Notes: generated from the letters alone by a model not told the origin. DNA of 64,000 nucleotides from Pseudobutyrivibrio sp. ACV-2 (GCF_900107545.1 NZ_FNQZ01000002.1:124001-188000); one strand, 5' to 3'. Counted from the first letter of the stretch, positions 26,664 to 37,171 are shown. Numbers and translations are program-made.

Positions 26664-28508
26664 CTAGTGGTGAAAGAAGTTGTACACGTTTTCAGCAGCT
26701 TCTCTGGACATAGCCTCTGTTTCCATTAAATCTTCAACTGTGGCTTTTGCCATATTTTCTGCTGAAATGTATTTTTTCATAAGGGCTTTCCTTCGTTTTG
26801 GGCCAATACCTGGAATATCATCCAAAAAGCTTTTTACCTGTCCCTTGCTTCTGAGACTTCTGTGGTATTCTATAGCAAATCTATGGGCCTCATCCTGAAG
26901 CCGTGTGATGAGCTTGAAACCTTCTGAGTGAGTATCGATAGGCAATTCTTCATCTCTGAAATAAAGCCCTCTGGTGCGGTGATGGTCATCCTTTACCATG
27001 CCGGCGATAGGAATATGCAGTCCCAGTTCAGCCATGACCTGTTCTGCGATATGAACCTGTCCCTTGCCACCATCCATCATGATTACATCAGGAAATTTGG
27101 TAAAGCTGCCCTCAATCACTCCTCCATTTTCCTCTAGCTCCTCGATACCGTGCGAAAAACGCCTTGTAAGAACCTCATGCATCGAAGCATAATCATTTGG
27201 CCCTTCAACAGTTTTAATCTTGAATTTGCGGTAATCTGAGCGCTTAGGCTTGCCCTTTTCAAAAACCACCATGGAGCCTACTGACTGGAAACCAGAAATA
27301 TTGGATATATCGTATGCCTCCATACGGCTTGCACCAGGAATTCCAAGAATATCTGCTATTTCCTTCATAGCGCCTATGGTACGGCCTTCTTCTTTCTTGA
27401 TTTTTTCTTTATCCTGGTCTAAAACCATCTGTGCGTTTTTAGCCGCCAGTTCGACCAGCTTGCCCTTTGCACCACGCTTTGGAGTTTTCAAATATACTTT
27501 GGCATTCTTTTTATTTGAAAGCCACTCCTCGATAAGACCTGCTTCCTCAAGCTCATATTGGACAAACACCTCTCTAGGGATGAAAGGAGTGCCGGTATAG
27601 TAATCCTTGAGGAAATATTGGATAAGATCCTCGTCAGTGTCATCCACTCTCACATTGATAAAGAAATGCTCTCGTCCTATCATTTTTCCGCCACGGATAA
27701 AAAATACCTGGACTACTGCATCCTCCGCTGATTTGGCCATGGCTATGATGTCTCTGTCCTCACCGTCAAGCTGCGTAGCCTTCTGCCTGCCAGCGCAGGC
27801 CTTTACAGACTCTATCAAATCTCTGTAAAGTGCTGCTTTTTCAAAGTCTAGTTCCTCTGAAGCTGCAAGCATCTTAGCCTTTAAATCTTCAAGAGTATCA
27901 AAATAGTCTCCATCTAAAAAGGCTATGACCTTTTCCACATTTTTCCTGTACTCTTCCACTGGTACATTGCCCTGACAAGGGCCAAGACATTGGCCTATAT
28001 GATAATTAAGACATGGCCTGTTTTTACCGAAATTCTCAGGAAGCTTTTGAGAACAGGTTCTGATTTTATAAAGCTTTTGAACCAACTCGATGGTATCGTG
28101 CACAGCTCCCGCTGAAGTGAATGGTCCAAAGAATTTGCTGCCATTCTTTTTTAACCGCCTAGAGAAAAGCACCCTCGGATAACTTTCCGTAAGGGTGACC
28201 TCGATGTATGGATATGTCTTATCATCACGAAGCATAGTATTGTACTTCGGACGATATTCCTTTATTAAATTACATTCTAATATCAGAGCTTCAAGCTCTG
28301 AATCGGTCACTATAAATTCAAAATAATCTATGTTGGCAACCATCTGTTTTTTCTTAAGCCCTTCATCGTGGCTTGGCTGAAAATACTGACGTACTCGATT
28401 CTTTAATGAACGAGCTTTACCAACATAGATTATTTCGTCATTACTACCATGCATTAGATAAACTCCCGGTTGGTCCGGGAGTTTACTTAAATCTTGTTCT
28501 GTTACCAT
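26664..28508 (-). CDS. uvrC: Excinuclease ABC subunit C
   Basis: 614 aa nucleotide-excision repair nuclease. A GIY-YIG domain lies at the N-terminus ([19 protein letters not shown]), a zinc-type Cys cluster follows ([19 protein letters not shown]), then the UVR domain near residue 205-240, the RNase H-like UvrC domain ([18 protein letters not shown]), and C-terminal helix-hairpin-helix repeats ([14 protein letters not shown]). It starts 5 bases after ftsH. uvrA and uvrB are not in the window. Confidence 0.97.
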   Translation of the reverse strand: MVTEQDLSKLPDQPGVYLMHGSNDEIIYVGKARSLKNRVRQYFQPSHDEGLKKKQMVANIDYFEFIVTDSELEALILECNLIKEYRPKYNTMLRDDKTYPYIEVTLTESYPRVLFSRRLKKNGSKFFGPFTSAGAVHDTIELVQKLYKIRTCSQKLPENFGKNRPCLNYHIGQCLGPCQGNVPVEEYRKNVEKVIAFLDGDYFDTLEDLKAKMLAASEELDFEKAALYRDLIESVKACAGRQKATQLDGEDRDIIAMAKSAEDAVVQVFFIRGGKMIGREHFFINVRVDDTDEDLIQYFLKDYYTGTPFIPREVFVQYELEEAGLIEEWLSNKKNAKVYLKTPKRGAKGKLVELAAKNAQMVLDQDKEKIKKEEGRTIGAMKEIADILGIPGASRMEAYDISNISGFQSVGSMVVFEKGKPKRSDYRKFKIKTVEGPNDYASMHEVLTRRFSHGIEELEENGGVIEGSFTKFPDVIMMDGGKGQVHIAEQVMAELGLHIPIAGMVKDDHHRTRGLYFRDEELPIDTHSEGFKLITRLQDEAHRFAIEYHRSLRSKGQVKSFLDDIPGIGPKRRKALMKKYISAENMAKATVEDLMETEAMSREAAENVYNFFHH

Positions 28509-28513
28509 AAATT

Positions 28514-30541
28514 TTATTCGTCAAAAATGCTATCAGTTACTACATTATTTGGATCGTTGTCGTCTTCGAAAATACTCTTATGTTCAGGTAACAACGAGTT
28601 ATTCTCTGACTTTTTCTCTTCTGGTTCAGGGATGCCTTTGATTTCTCTGAAAATCTTCATGAATTCCTTACCAGTAATAGTTTCATGCTCGAAAAGATAC
28701 TCTGAAATCTTATCAAGACTTTCCATGTTCTCAGTGAGAAGCTCCTTAGCCTTTGTATATGCATCTGTAATCATCTTGAGAACTTCTTCATCAATCTGGC
28801 CGGCTGTGTTGTCACCGCAGATAAGAGATGCTCTACCATCAAGATATTGACTCTCAACAGTGGCAAGCCCCATCATACCAAATTTATCCGACATACCAAA
28901 ACGAGTTACCATAGCTCTGGCAATCTTGGTAGCCTGTTCAATATCGTTTGCGGCACCTGAGGTGTATGAACCGAATTTAATATCTTCGGCTGCTCTACCA
29001 CCCATGTAAGTGACGATTTTAGCAATGAGCTCATCCTTTGTCTCAAGGAATTTCTCTTCCTCTGGAGTCTGAAGTGTATATCCTAGAGCACCCATTGTTC
29101 TAGGAACAATTGTAATTTTTTGAACTGGCTCTGCATCCTTCTGCAATGCTGAAACAAGCGCATGACCAACTTCATGATACGAAACGATTTTACGTTCCTT
29201 CTCACTCATTGCTCTGTCCTTCTTTTCCTTACCGCCTACAGCCACAAGTTCAAATGCCTCAAATAAATCCTTTTGAGTAACATACTGTCTCTTAGCCTTT
29301 ACTGCAAGGATAGCTGCCTCGTTAATAATATTGGCAAGGTCTGAACCCACAAGACCTACCGATGCAAGTGCAAGTGCATCTAAATCTACAGATTCATCCA
29401 TCTTTACATCCTTGGCATGTACCTTGAGAATTTCAAGACGTCCCTTTTGATCTGGTCTGTCAACGATGATTCTTCTATCAAAACGTCCTGGACGAAGGAG
29501 TGCTTTATCAAGCACCTCTGGACGGTTTGTAGCTGCAAGAATAAGAAGACCCTTGTTAGAGTCGAAACCATCCATCTCTGAAAGGAGCTGATTAAGTGTC
29601 TGCTCACGTTCATCATTGCCACCCCCATAATGAGCATCACGACTCTTACCGATGGCATCAATCTCATCGATGAATACAATACATGGTGCAACCTTCTGTG
29701 CTTCCTTGAACAAATCACGCACACGTGACGCACCAACACCTACGAACATCTCTACGAAATCAGAACCTGCAAGTGAGAAGAAAGGAACACCTGCTTCACC
29801 GGCTACTGCTTTTGCAAGAAGTGTCTTACCAGTTCCAGGAGGGCCTACAAGAAGCGCACCCTTTGGAAGCTTTGCACCGATTTCGGTGTATTTCTTTGGA
29901 TTGTGAAGGAAATCTACCATTTCCTGTACGGATTCTTTAGCTTCATCCTGGCCTGCAACATCCTTGAATGTGATGCCTGTAGCCTTTTCCATATTGTAGA
30001 GCTTGGCATTTGATTTGCCTACGCCCATTGGTCCGCCGCCCATACGTTTCATAAGGAAGCCAAGAACTACCCAAAGTAAAACAAGCGGCAATACAAAGGA
30101 TAAGATATTATAAATAATCGCTGCTGTTGAATCTGCAATGGTTCCTTCGTATTTAACGCCATGCTCATCCAGCTTGTCCAAAAGGTCATCATCTTTAAGA
30201 TAAGCTGTGTATAACGTTACTTTTGCAGTCGGCTGACCTGCTGCTTCATATATTTGCTGAAGCTTTTCATCTTCTTCTGTTGTTTCGGACTTTGAATAGC
30301 TTACGCCTTCCTTTAATGTGATATTTATCACATCATCCTTAAAGTTAACCTCTGAAACCTTGTCATCCTCCACCAGGTCCAGGAATTCAGTGTAGCTTAT
30401 TTCCTGATTTGTGCTAGCGCTGGCTCCTTTGTACATCATACTTGTAAAGAAGAGAGCTATGAGCACTAATATGCCTAATGTATAAAAAGGCTGACGGTTA
30501 TTCTTTTTATCTCCGCCATTTGAATTGTTATTATCGTTCAC
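28514..30541 (-). CDS. ftsH: ATP-dependent zinc metalloprotease FtsH
   Basis: 675 aa membrane AAA+ protease. Helices lie near 20-37 and 140-164 around an extracellular domain. Walker A is GPPGTGKT at 233-240, Walker B is [10 protein letters not shown], and SRH follows. The zinc motif is HEVGH, a valid HExxH variant of the usual HEAGH. The C-terminus is acidic. It probably heads the ftsH-uvrC-hprK run; no tilS or hpt, often upstream of ftsH in Firmicutes, is present. Confidence 0.97.
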   Translation of the reverse strand: MNDNNNSNGGDKKNNRQPFYTLGILVLIALFFTSMMYKGASASTNQEISYTEFLDLVEDDKVSEVNFKDDVINITLKEGVSYSKSETTEEDEKLQQIYEAAGQPTAKVTLYTAYLKDDDLLDKLDEHGVKYEGTIADSTAAIIYNILSFVLPLVLLWVVLGFLMKRMGGGPMGVGKSNAKLYNMEKATGITFKDVAGQDEAKESVQEMVDFLHNPKKYTEIGAKLPKGALLVGPPGTGKTLLAKAVAGEAGVPFFSLAGSDFVEMFVGVGASRVRDLFKEAQKVAPCIVFIDEIDAIGKSRDAHYGGGNDEREQTLNQLLSEMDGFDSNKGLLILAATNRPEVLDKALLRPGRFDRRIIVDRPDQKGRLEILKVHAKDVKMDESVDLDALALASVGLVGSDLANIINEAAILAVKAKRQYVTQKDLFEAFELVAVGGKEKKDRAMSEKERKIVSYHEVGHALVSALQKDAEPVQKITIVPRTMGALGYTLQTPEEEKFLETKDELIAKIVTYMGGRAAEDIKFGSYTSGAANDIEQATKIARAMVTRFGMSDKFGMMGLATVESQYLDGRASLICGDNTAGQIDEEVLKMITDAYTKAKELLTENMESLDKISEYLFEHETITGKEFMKIFREIKGIPEPEEKKSENNSLLPEHKSIFEDDNDPNNVVTDSIFDE

Positions 30542-30635
30542 ATCTGCCTCCGTGTAAAATCAAATTTTGTACTTAATTAATGTATCATAAAAGGCTTGAA
30601 ATGTATCGTTTTTAATAAATTTTTAATACAAATAA

Positions 30636-30675
30636 AACAAAAAATCCGCTAGCTGCCTGATAGCATAACTAGCGG
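30636..30675 (-). terminator. Terminator of the Trp-type ABC operon
   Basis: CCGCTAGCT (30646-) pairs with ACTAGCGG (ending 30675), one mismatch, and ATTTTTTGTTTT follows on the minus strand. It lies 18 bases after the ATPase stop. Confidence 0.88.
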
Positions 30676-30692
30676 TATAAAGCTTTAATTAT

Positions 30693-31490
30693 TTATTTAG
30701 AAAGAATTTCTGTATCATTTGTAAATTCAGTACCCGAAACCTCTTCAAATTTATGGAGAAGATCTTCGATAGTAAGATTTTTCTTTTCTTCACCACTGAT
30801 ATTTAAAATAACACGTCCCTCATTCATCATAATAAGACGATTACCATAATTGATTGCATCGCGCATGTTGTGGGTGACCATCATGGCTGTAAGATTATGC
30901 TCTCTAATAAGCATATCTGTAATTTCTAAAACTTTTGATGCAGTCTTTGGGTCAAGGGCTGCTGTATGCTCATCCAAAAGCAATACCTTTGGTTTTTGAA
31001 TAGTTGCCATAAGAAGAGTCAACGCCTGTCGCTGTCCACCAGAAAGTAGACCTACCTTTGCTGTAAGACGGTCCTCAAGGCCCAAATCCAGTTCTTTAAG
31101 CATCTCATGATATTTTTCACGCTCTGTTCTGGTAACTCCCCATCCAAGGCCTCTAGATTTGCCTCTTCGCGCTGCGAGAGCCATGTTTTCATCAATTTGC
31201 ATATTTGCTGCTGTACCTGTCATTGGGTCCTGGAACACTCGTCCTAAATATTTAGCTCTTTTGTGCTCTGGGAGTCCAGTAACATCAACGCCATCTATCA
31301 TTATGCTTCCACCATCTACAGGCCATACACCTGCAACAGCATTCAGAAATGTAGATTTACCTGCACCGTTTCCACCGATTACTGTACAAAATTCTCCCTC
31401 TTCAAGGCGAAGTGTTGCTCCTGCTAAAGCTACTTTTTCATTAATAGTTCCGGCATTGAAGGTTTTTTGAAGATTAATAGCATTAAGCAT
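30693..31490 (-). CDS. ABC transporter ATP-binding protein (tryptophan/TrpZ-like system)
   Basis: 265 aa. Walker A is GGNGAGKST, the signature LSGGQRQALTLLMA, Walker B LLLDEHTAALDP. Start ATG 31490 is chosen because GGAGGT lies before it; the longer frame to 31574 would run 92 bases into the permease gene, while the short start overlaps by only 8. Partner genes are a BPD_transp_2-type permease and a PF04392-like binding protein, the arrangement of the streptococcal TrpXYZ importer. The substrate is a guess from family. Confidence 0.9.
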   Translation of the reverse strand: MLNAINLQKTFNAGTINEKVALAGATLRLEEGEFCTVIGGNGAGKSTFLNAVAGVWPVDGGSIMIDGVDVTGLPEHKRAKYLGRVFQDPMTGTAANMQIDENMALAARRGKSRGLGWGVTRTEREKYHEMLKELDLGLEDRLTAKVGLLSGGQRQALTLLMATIQKPKVLLLDEHTAALDPKTASKVLEITDMLIREHNLTAMMVTHNMRDAINYGNRLIMMNEGRVILNISGEEKKNLTIEDLLHKFEEVSGTEFTNDTEILSK

Positions 31491-32412
31491 TTTCCTTACC
31501 TCCTCTCTTAGCTGCCTTTCTAAACGAGCTATTGCTCTTGTTCTTAAGGTAAGGAACTGCAAGGAATATAGCAACTATAATAGCTGTGAACAGCTTCATA
31601 TCGTTTGCTGGCATCTTTAGCCATAAAACGATAGCTATGAAAATGTAATATAAAATTCCACCAACTACCACAAATGCAAGTGATAAAGCGAAATTAGATT
31701 TTTTCTTAAATAATGTAGTACAGAGAACTTCACCAATAATGATAGAAGCAAGACCGATTACGATTGCACCTCGTCCCATGTTAACGTCAGCATTTCCGTT
31801 AAACTGTGCAAATAATGCACCTGCAAATGCAACAATAGCATTTGAAATAACAAGACCAAAGGCCTTCATAAAGTTAACATTAATACCCTGTGCCTTTGTC
31901 ATAGCTGGGTTAGTGCCTGTGGCTCTGAGAGCGGAACCCATCTCAGTACCAAAGTACCAATACATTAAAGCAATAATGATTGCAGCAAATACAAGTACAG
32001 TAATTAATGCATCATTTTTGTATCTTAAAGATACTGCTAAGTTATATTTGTCTACTGAAATTGGTGTATTTGGCTGATTATTAGCAATTCTTAGGTTTAT
32101 AGAATAAAGCGCTAATTGCGTCAATATTCCAGATAAGATATCAGGGATACCAAATACAGTGTGTAGTACGCCTGTAATGAGACCAGCCAAGGCTCCTGCA
32201 ACAAATGCAAGAATCAATGCAAGTATCCATGAATGGCCACTGATAATAACCATGGCTGCCACTGCTCCACCTGTGGCAAATGAACCGTCTACAGACAAAT
32301 CTGCGAAATTCAATAATTTAAATGTTATAAAAATACCCAATGCCATAATTCCGTATATTATACCTTGTGCTACGGTACCTGGCATTCCTGCAATTAAAGT
32401 TTCAATTCCCAT
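31483..32412 (-). CDS. ABC transporter permease (tryptophan/TrpY-like)
   Basis: 309 aa integral membrane protein of the LivH/RbsC type, with about 8-9 hydrophobic helices (for example GIIYGIMALGIFITFKLLNFADLSVDGSF at the start region). The ATG at 32412 has TTTGGAG before it; the upstream TTG at 32424 overlaps that site and is not used. It lies between the lipoprotein and ATPase genes. No T-box or Trp-leader is seen upstream of the operon. Confidence 0.9.
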   Translation of the reverse strand: MGIETLIAGMPGTVAQGIIYGIMALGIFITFKLLNFADLSVDGSFATGGAVAAMVIISGHSWILALILAFVAGALAGLITGVLHTVFGIPDILSGILTQLALYSINLRIANNQPNTPISVDKYNLAVSLRYKNDALITVLVFAAIIIALMYWYFGTEMGSALRATGTNPAMTKAQGINVNFMKAFGLVISNAIVAFAGALFAQFNGNADVNMGRGAIVIGLASIIIGEVLCTTLFKKKSNFALSLAFVVVGGILYYIFIAIVLWLKMPANDMKLFTAIIVAIFLAVPYLKNKSNSSFRKAAKRGGKENA

Positions 32413-32427
32413 TTTTAACTCCAAAGA

Positions 32428-32447
32428 GCAAGGCCATATGGCCTTGC
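32428..32447 (-). terminator. Perfect 20-nt palindrome between binding-protein and permease genes
   Basis: GCAAGGCCATATGGCCTTGC is self-complementary and is followed on the minus strand by TCTTT. A strong hairpin here would protect the binding-protein message and partly stop transcription, which gives more binding protein than permease. The whole gap is 71 nt. Confidence 0.7.
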
Positions 32448-32483
32448 CCGTATTAATTATTTTTAAATTTAAATAATACTTCT

Positions 32484-33503
32484 CTATTCCTCGATTGGTA
32501 CATAATCCTCAGGAATTTCAATATTTAGCTTTTCAGCTATTGTGGCATTATATTCTTTTGTAAATTCTGTAGCATACTGAATATCATATGTTGCTGGATC
32601 TTTTCCGTTTGCAAGAATCTCATATGCCATAAGGCCTGCATTATAGCCAATGTCATAATAAGAAATCGAAAGTGTTGCAATTCCACAGCCTTTGCAAATT
32701 CCTTCCTCACCTGCAACAATTGGAATACCTGCAGTAACGGCGATATTATTAATTGTTTCAGCTGCATTTGCTGCTACGTTGTCTGTTGGAACGTAAAGTA
32801 CGTCACTTGATCCGCATGCTGTTTGTACAACTGTCGCAACATCAGCTGAATCTGAAAATGTGTAATCTGTTACATTGTATCCATAATCTTCAAGATATTC
32901 TGTAATTTTCTTTGCCTGGAATAATGAATTCTTTTCACCTGAGCAGTAGATAATTCCAACTTCCTTTGCATCAGGGAATAATGAATTTAACATTTCAGCC
33001 TGTCCGTCAAGTGGTGCAAGGTCTGATGTACCTGTTACATTAACGCCCGTCGAACCATTCCAGTCTGATATATCAAGAGCTGAAGCATAATCAGTAACTG
33101 ATGTTCCAACGATTGGAATAGTGCTGGTTGCTGTCTCAGCTGCCTGTAATGCTGGTGTAGCATTTGCCATAATCAAATCGACGTTATCAGATACAAAAGT
33201 ATTAGCAATGGTAGCACATGTAGCACTGTCACCTGATGCATTTTCAATTGTAACAGTAACATTATCACCAAGCTTTTCCTTGAGTGCATCCTGGAAACCT
33301 TCAGTAGCTGCATCTAAAGCTGGGTGCTGAACTAACTGGATCACCCCGACGTTATAAGTTTTAGCATCATCATTTTCAACCTGTTCCTCAGCAGCTGGTG
33401 CTGAAGCATTGTCAGCTTCCTTTTGAGCAGCTGCATCTGTACCACATGCAACCAAAGAAAGTGTCATAGCTGAAGCCATAATTAATGCAAAAATTTTCTT
33501 CAT
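32484..33503 (-). CDS. ABC transporter substrate-binding lipoprotein (TrpX-like, PF04392 type)
   Basis: 339 aa. A signal peptide with lipobox (LSLVACGTD, Cys20) is followed by a low-complexity Ala/Glu linker and then a two-lobe domain beginning YNVGVIQLVQHPALDAA. This opening and the TATPALQAAETAT and GTSVTDYASALD blocks are typical of the ABC_sub_bind family that includes TrpX. It is the first gene of the operon and starts ~150 bases left of the rplQ terminator. Confidence 0.9.
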   Translation of the reverse strand: MKKIFALIMASAMTLSLVACGTDAAAQKEADNASAPAAEEQVENDDAKTYNVGVIQLVQHPALDAATEGFQDALKEKLGDNVTVTIENASGDSATCATIANTFVSDNVDLIMANATPALQAAETATSTIPIVGTSVTDYASALDISDWNGSTGVNVTGTSDLAPLDGQAEMLNSLFPDAKEVGIIYCSGEKNSLFQAKKITEYLEDYGYNVTDYTFSDSADVATVVQTACGSSDVLYVPTDNVAANAAETINNIAVTAGIPIVAGEEGICKGCGIATLSISYYDIGYNAGLMAYEILANGKDPATYDIQYATEFTKEYNATIAEKLNIEIPEDYVPIEE

Positions 33504-33604
33504 ACAACTCTCCTCCTATGTCTTTAATTATGGTGTTCACTTTAGCACTTTTATCTGCTAAAGTCAATGGTTATTCTGTGTAACAATATTGTAGTTTTAT
33601 GTCT

Positions 33605-33636
33605 AAAAAAAAATCCCAGGACTATAAGTCCTGGGA
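33605..33636 (-). terminator. Terminator of the ribosomal superoperon after rplQ
   Basis: TCCCAGGACT and AGTCCTGGGA (33614-33636) form a 10-bp stem with a 3-nt loop, followed on the minus strand by nine Ts. It is the strongest terminator in the window and ends the S10-spc-alpha run. Confidence 0.95.
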
Positions 33637-33652
33637 TAATGAAAGTCTTAAA

Positions 33653-34177
33653 TTATACTAACTCAAGAACAACTTCCATAGCAGCATCGCCCTTACGTGG
33701 TCCGATCTTGATGATACGTGTGTAACCACCCTTGCGATCAACATACTTTGGAGCAACTTCATCAAATACGAAGTTTGCCATGTCAACCTTGCGTGTCTGG
33801 CTCTTCTTCTCGCCCTTAGCTGTTGGAGTGTAAAGAACCTGCATCATCTGACGACGAGCGTGAAGTCTTGAAGGAGAATCCTTCTTAATCTTCTTATCTA
33901 CTGTATCGTATACAGTAACCTTCTTGCCATCAACAACTTCCTTTACTCTCTTACCATCTTTATCTTTACGAGCAACCTTTGCCTGAACTGTAACTTCTTC
34001 GAAGTTATCCTTTTCCTTAACACCAAGTGTAATGATGTGCTCAGCAATCTTTCTTACTTCCTTAGCCTTAGCCTCTGTTGTAACGATCTTGCCGTGGTAA
34101 AGAAGCTCAGTTACCTGGTTTCTTAAAAGTGCTTTTCTCTGTGAAGATGTTCTGCTTAACTTTCTGTACTTTGCCAT
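33653..34177 (-). CDS. rplQ: 50S ribosomal protein L17 with an internal insertion
   Basis: 174 aa against about 120 in B. subtilis. MAKYRKLSRTSSQRKALLRN and the C-terminal GGYTRIIKIGPRKGDAAM are standard L17. About 50 extra residues, rich in Lys, Asp and Val, lie at ~53-102 between the ITLG and RLHARRQ blocks. Longer L17 forms occur in Lachnospiraceae as far as I recall, so this is probably lineage-specific. ATG 34177 is preferred over the upstream start at 34204, which lacks family similarity. Last gene of the superoperon. Confidence 0.95.
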   Translation of the reverse strand: MAKYRKLSRTSSQRKALLRNQVTELLYHGKIVTTEAKAKEVRKIAEHIITLGVKEKDNFEEVTVQAKVARKDKDGKRVKEVVDGKKVTVYDTVDKKIKKDSPSRLHARRQMMQVLYTPTAKGEKKSQTRKVDMANFVFDEVAPKYVDRKGGYTRIIKIGPRKGDAAMEVVLELV

Positions 34178-34207
34178 TTCTTGTCTCCTTGTTACTGGCG
34201 TCACAGG

Positions 34208-34274
34208 TGCTCATCGGTCTTACCCCGTAACTTGATTAATGGAAAGGCATGCGCGAACTTGCTCATCGGTCTTA
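34208..34274. repeat. 15-nt direct repeat in the rpoA-rplQ gap
   Basis: TGCTCATCGGTCTTA occurs at 34208-34222 and again at 34260-34274, period 52, within the 139-nt gap. The copies are identical. It would be transcribed in the mRNA leader of rplQ. No known r-protein leader was recognised. Confidence 0.7.
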
Positions 34275-34316
34275 TAGTCCACGTATTATTTCCTGTTACT
34301 AATATACTTATGCGAA

Positions 34317-35276
34317 TTAGTCTTCAATTAATCTAAGCGAAAGACCAAGCTCGCTAAGCTTCTGCTCTACTTCTTCCATAGACTTGCGACCAAGGTTACG
34401 TACCTTCATCATGTCATCAGGTGACTTGTCGCAAAGCTCTGCAACAGTGTTGATACCAGCTCTCTTTAAGCAGTTGTATGAACGAACTGAAAGCTCAAGC
34501 TCATCAATGCTCATTTCAAGAGTCTTACCTGTAGTATCATCTGGCTTTTCAGCGATAACTGAAAGATCCTGTGCAGCCTCTGAAAGATTAACGAATAAAT
34601 TAAGGTGCTCACTGAGAACCTTAGCAGCCATAGAAACTGCCTCATCTGGTCCCATAGTACCGTTTGTATATACATCAAGTGTAAGCTTGTCATAATCTGT
34701 AACCTGACCTACACGAGTGTCTTCAACTGTCATATTTACACGCTCAACTGGTGTGTAAATTGAGTCAACTGCAATCTTGCCGATTGGAGTATCTGGAGTC
34801 TTATTCTTGTCTGCTGAAACATAACCACGATTCTTTGTGATTGTAAGCTCCATATAAAGCTTGCAATCATTGCCACCATTAAGGTGAGCAATAACAAGAT
34901 CAGGGTTGATGATTTCTATATCAGAGTCTACCTGGATATCAGCAGCTGTAACTACTCCCTCTCCCTCGAACTCGATGTATGCTGTTTTTGGCTCATCTGA
35001 ACTACTATTATTTCTAATAGCAAGTTCCTTGATATTCATAACGATTTCTGTAACGTCTTCCTTAACGCCCGGAATAGCGCTAAACTCATGGAGAACGCCT
35101 TCAATCTTAATCTGGCTAACTGCAGCTCCTGGCAGAGATGAAAGCATAATTCTACGAAGAGAATTACCCAGTGTTATACCATAACCTCTTTCAAGAGGTT
35201 CTACAACGAATCTGCCGTATTTTTTGTCCTCAGAAATCTCAGCGATTTCAATATTAGGGTTTTCAAAATTTAACAC
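34317..35276 (-). CDS. rpoA: DNA-directed RNA polymerase alpha subunit
   Basis: 319 aa. The N-terminal assembly domain has [20 protein letters not shown] near residue 32-51, and the C-terminal alphaCTD (about 245-315) has the [17 protein letters not shown] helix-hairpin region and [10 protein letters not shown]. Normal length. It lies between rpsD and rplQ as in all Firmicutes alpha operons, with unusually wide gaps on both sides (164 and 139 nt). Confidence 0.98.
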   Translation of the reverse strand: MLNFENPNIEIAEISEDKKYGRFVVEPLERGYGITLGNSLRRIMLSSLPGAAVSQIKIEGVLHEFSAIPGVKEDVTEIVMNIKELAIRNNSSSDEPKTAYIEFEGEGVVTAADIQVDSDIEIINPDLVIAHLNGGNDCKLYMELTITKNRGYVSADKNKTPDTPIGKIAVDSIYTPVERVNMTVEDTRVGQVTDYDKLTLDVYTNGTMGPDEAVSMAAKVLSEHLNLFVNLSEAAQDLSVIAEKPDDTTGKTLEMSIDELELSVRSYNCLKRAGINTVAELCDKSPDDMMKVRNLGRKSMEEVEQKLSELGLSLRLIED

Positions 35277-35318
35277 TACATTGCCTCCTTAATGTAATTT
35301 GCTAGACTCTAAAAAACA

Positions 35319-35413
35319 GAATATTAAATAATATTCTGATTCAATGCTTATGCCGTATAAAAAAATTTTAACAAATCGCACTTATACAAGCAAGCTTGTA
35401 TAAGTGCTTTTTG
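35319..35413. other. Two perfect hairpins in the rpsD-rpoA gap
   Basis: AGAATATT-AAAT-AATATTCT lies near 35319-35338. A longer stem GCACTTATACAAG / CTTGTATAAGTGC (13 bp) lies near 35384-35413. TTTTTG follows the second only on the plus strand, opposite to the genes, so in sense it is not a usual terminator. It could be an mRNA structure for processing or regulation. Confidence 0.6.
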
Positions 35414-35440
35414 TAAGATTTTACTAAATATTTAATTATT

Positions 35441-36034
35441 TTACTTAGAATATAACTCGACGATAAGCATTTCGTCTACAGGAACATCAATCTGCTCTCT
35501 GTTAGGAAGCTCTTTAACTGTACCCTTGAGGTTCTCAGCGTCTACTTCAACCCAATCAGGAGTAACTCTACCTGCTGTTACTTCTGTAATATCCTTAAAT
35601 CTCTGAATGTTCTTTGACTTTTCGCGAACTTCGATAACATCTCCAGCCTTTACAAGGTATGAAGGAATGTTAACTGACTTACCGTTTACAAGGAACATCT
35701 TGTGATCAACAACCTGACGAGCTTCTTTTCTTGTACGAGCAAATCCCATACGGAATACTACGTTGTCAAGACGGCTCTCAAGCATTGTCATAAGGTTTTC
35801 ACCTGTCATACCCTTCTGACGGTCAGCCTTCTCATAATAATTACGGAAAGGCTTCTCAAGTACGCCATAGATGAACTTAGCCTTCTGCTTCTCCTGAAGC
35901 TGAAGTGCGTACTCAGACTTCTTTCCTCTTCCTCTATTCTTCTGTCTACGTGACTTTTTATCATATCCTAAAAATGTTGGATCTAAATCAAGAGATCTAC
36001 ATCTTTTAAGAACTGGTGTCTTATTAACTGCCAT
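35441..36034 (-). CDS. rpsD: 30S ribosomal protein S4
   Basis: 197 aa, with the S4 RNA-binding domain near residues 90-150 ([24 protein letters not shown]). The N-terminus lacks the four zinc Cys residues of the C+ form, so this is the zinc-independent type. It lies 17 bases after rpsK. S4 represses the alpha operon in other bacteria. Confidence 0.97.
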   Translation of the reverse strand: MAVNKTPVLKRCRSLDLDPTFLGYDKKSRRQKNRGRGKKSEYALQLQEKQKAKFIYGVLEKPFRNYYEKADRQKGMTGENLMTMLESRLDNVVFRMGFARTRKEARQVVDHKMFLVNGKSVNIPSYLVKAGDVIEVREKSKNIQRFKDITEVTAGRVTPDWVEVDAENLKGTVKELPNREQIDVPVDEMLIVELYSK

Positions 36035-36050
36035 TAGATTTCCCTCCTAA

Positions 36051-36443
36051 TTAGACTCTTCTACGCTTTGGTGGACGACATCCGTTATGTGGAACTGGAG
36101 TAACATCCTTGATTGTAAGAACCTGAACGCCGTTTGCATCGATTGCTCTGATTGCAGCCTCACGTCCTGAACCTGGTCCCTTTACGAATACATCTACACT
36201 CTTTAAACCGTGAACTAATGCAGCCTTAACTGCTGTCTCTGCTGCCATCTGTGCAGCATAAGGAGTAGATTTCCTTGAACCTCTAAATCCTAGACCACCA
36301 GCACTTGCCCATGAAAGAGCGTTACCCTGAGCATCAGTAATAGTAACGATAGTATTATTGAAAGATGCCTGAACATGTACCTGTCCGTGTTCAACGTTTT
36401 TCTTTACACGCTTTTTTGTTGTCTTCTTTGCAACTTTAGCCAT
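36051..36443 (-). CDS. rpsK: 30S ribosomal protein S11
   Basis: 130 aa. [16 protein letters not shown] and the C-terminal [18 protein letters not shown] are diagnostic. It lies in the platform of the small subunit. 35 bases after rpsM in the alpha operon. Confidence 0.98.
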   Translation of the reverse strand: MAKVAKKTTKKRVKKNVEHGQVHVQASFNNTIVTITDAQGNALSWASAGGLGFRGSRKSTPYAAQMAAETAVKAALVHGLKSVDVFVKGPGSGREAAIRAIDANGVQVLTIKDVTPVPHNGCRPPKRRRV

Positions 36444-36478
36444 AATTAAACTAACCTACTTTCTTTATCTATAAATAA

Positions 36479-36847
36479 TTACTTCTTCTTATTAGCTACT
36501 GTACGCTTTGGACCCTTGCGAGTACGAGCGTTTGTCTTAGTCTTCTGTCCACGAACAGGAAGACCCTTTCTATGACGGATTCCTCTATAGCATCCGATTT
36601 CCTGAAGTCTCTTGATATCAAGTGCAACTTCTCTTCTAAGATCACCTTCTACAGTTAATGTCTCATCGATAACTGTGCTGATCTTCTTAACTTCTTCGTC
36701 AGTTAAATCCTTAACACGAGTGTTAGGATCTACACCAGCTGCTTCAAGAACTTTGTTTGAGCTTACTCTACCAATTCCGTAAATGTAAGTTAAACCAATT
36801 TCAATTCTCTTGTCTCTTGGTAAATCTACACCTGCAATACGAGCCAT
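36479..36847 (-). CDS. rpsM: 30S ribosomal protein S13
   Basis: 122 aa. [19 protein letters not shown] and the tail [15 protein letters not shown] are diagnostic. S13 contacts the large subunit and P-site tRNA. It follows rpmJ after an unusually long (210-nt) gap with several hairpins. Confidence 0.98.
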   Translation of the reverse strand: MARIAGVDLPRDKRIEIGLTYIYGIGRVSSNKVLEAAGVDPNTRVKDLTDEEVKKISTVIDETLTVEGDLRREVALDIKRLQEIGCYRGIRHRKGLPVRGQKTKTNARTRKGPKRTVANKKK

Positions 36848-36906
36848 GTGTGTTTACACCTCCATAAATATTTCTACAATTAATAATCGATATAGAAAAT
36901 ACAGCT

Positions 36907-37017
36907 CCGATTACTCGGCCTGAAATGTGTGTATCCCCATATCTGGTACAAATAGTTGGCCTCGGTATGATAGGCCTTTTTATTATGAACAGTCTAAATT
37001 AGATACACTTTAGACTG
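36907..37017 (-). other. Structured spacer between rpmJ and rpsM
   Basis: Three inverted repeats lie in the 210-nt gap: CCGA-TTAC-TCGG (36907-36918), GGCCT/AGGCC (36958-36976) and CAGTCTAAA/TTTAGACTG (36990-37017, 9 bp). None has a T-tail in the direction of the genes. A leader bound by an r-protein is possible; function not shown. Confidence 0.5.
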
Positions 37018-37057
37018 CAGCCGCACATAATAAATGCATTACATAAGTGGACAGAAA

Positions 37058-37171
37058 TTAACCCTGACGCTGCTTATGCTTTGGGTTTTCACAAATAATG
37101 CGAATGCTACCCTTTCTTTTGATGACCTTGCACTTCTCGCACATAGGCTTTACAGAAGATCTTACTTTCAC
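37058..37171 (-). CDS. rpmJ: 50S ribosomal protein L36
   Basis: 37 aa from GTG 37171, behind GGAGGAAAATC. The sequence begins [17 protein letters not shown] and ends NPKHKQRQG. The zinc ligands Cys11, Cys14, Cys27 and His32 are all present, so this is the zinc-binding form. It is too short for usual ORF cutoffs. It lies behind a strong promoter. Confidence 0.96.
   Translation of the reverse strand: MKVRSSVKPMCEKCKVIKRKGSIRIICENPKHKQRQG

Noticed and set aside
33504-33604. T-box or Trp leader before the TrpX-like operon
   Set aside because: The gap is only ~100-150 nt, without the AGGGTGGNACCGCG box or a tandem-Trp leader peptide; only a small CTTTAGCA/TGCTAAAG inverted repeat is seen.
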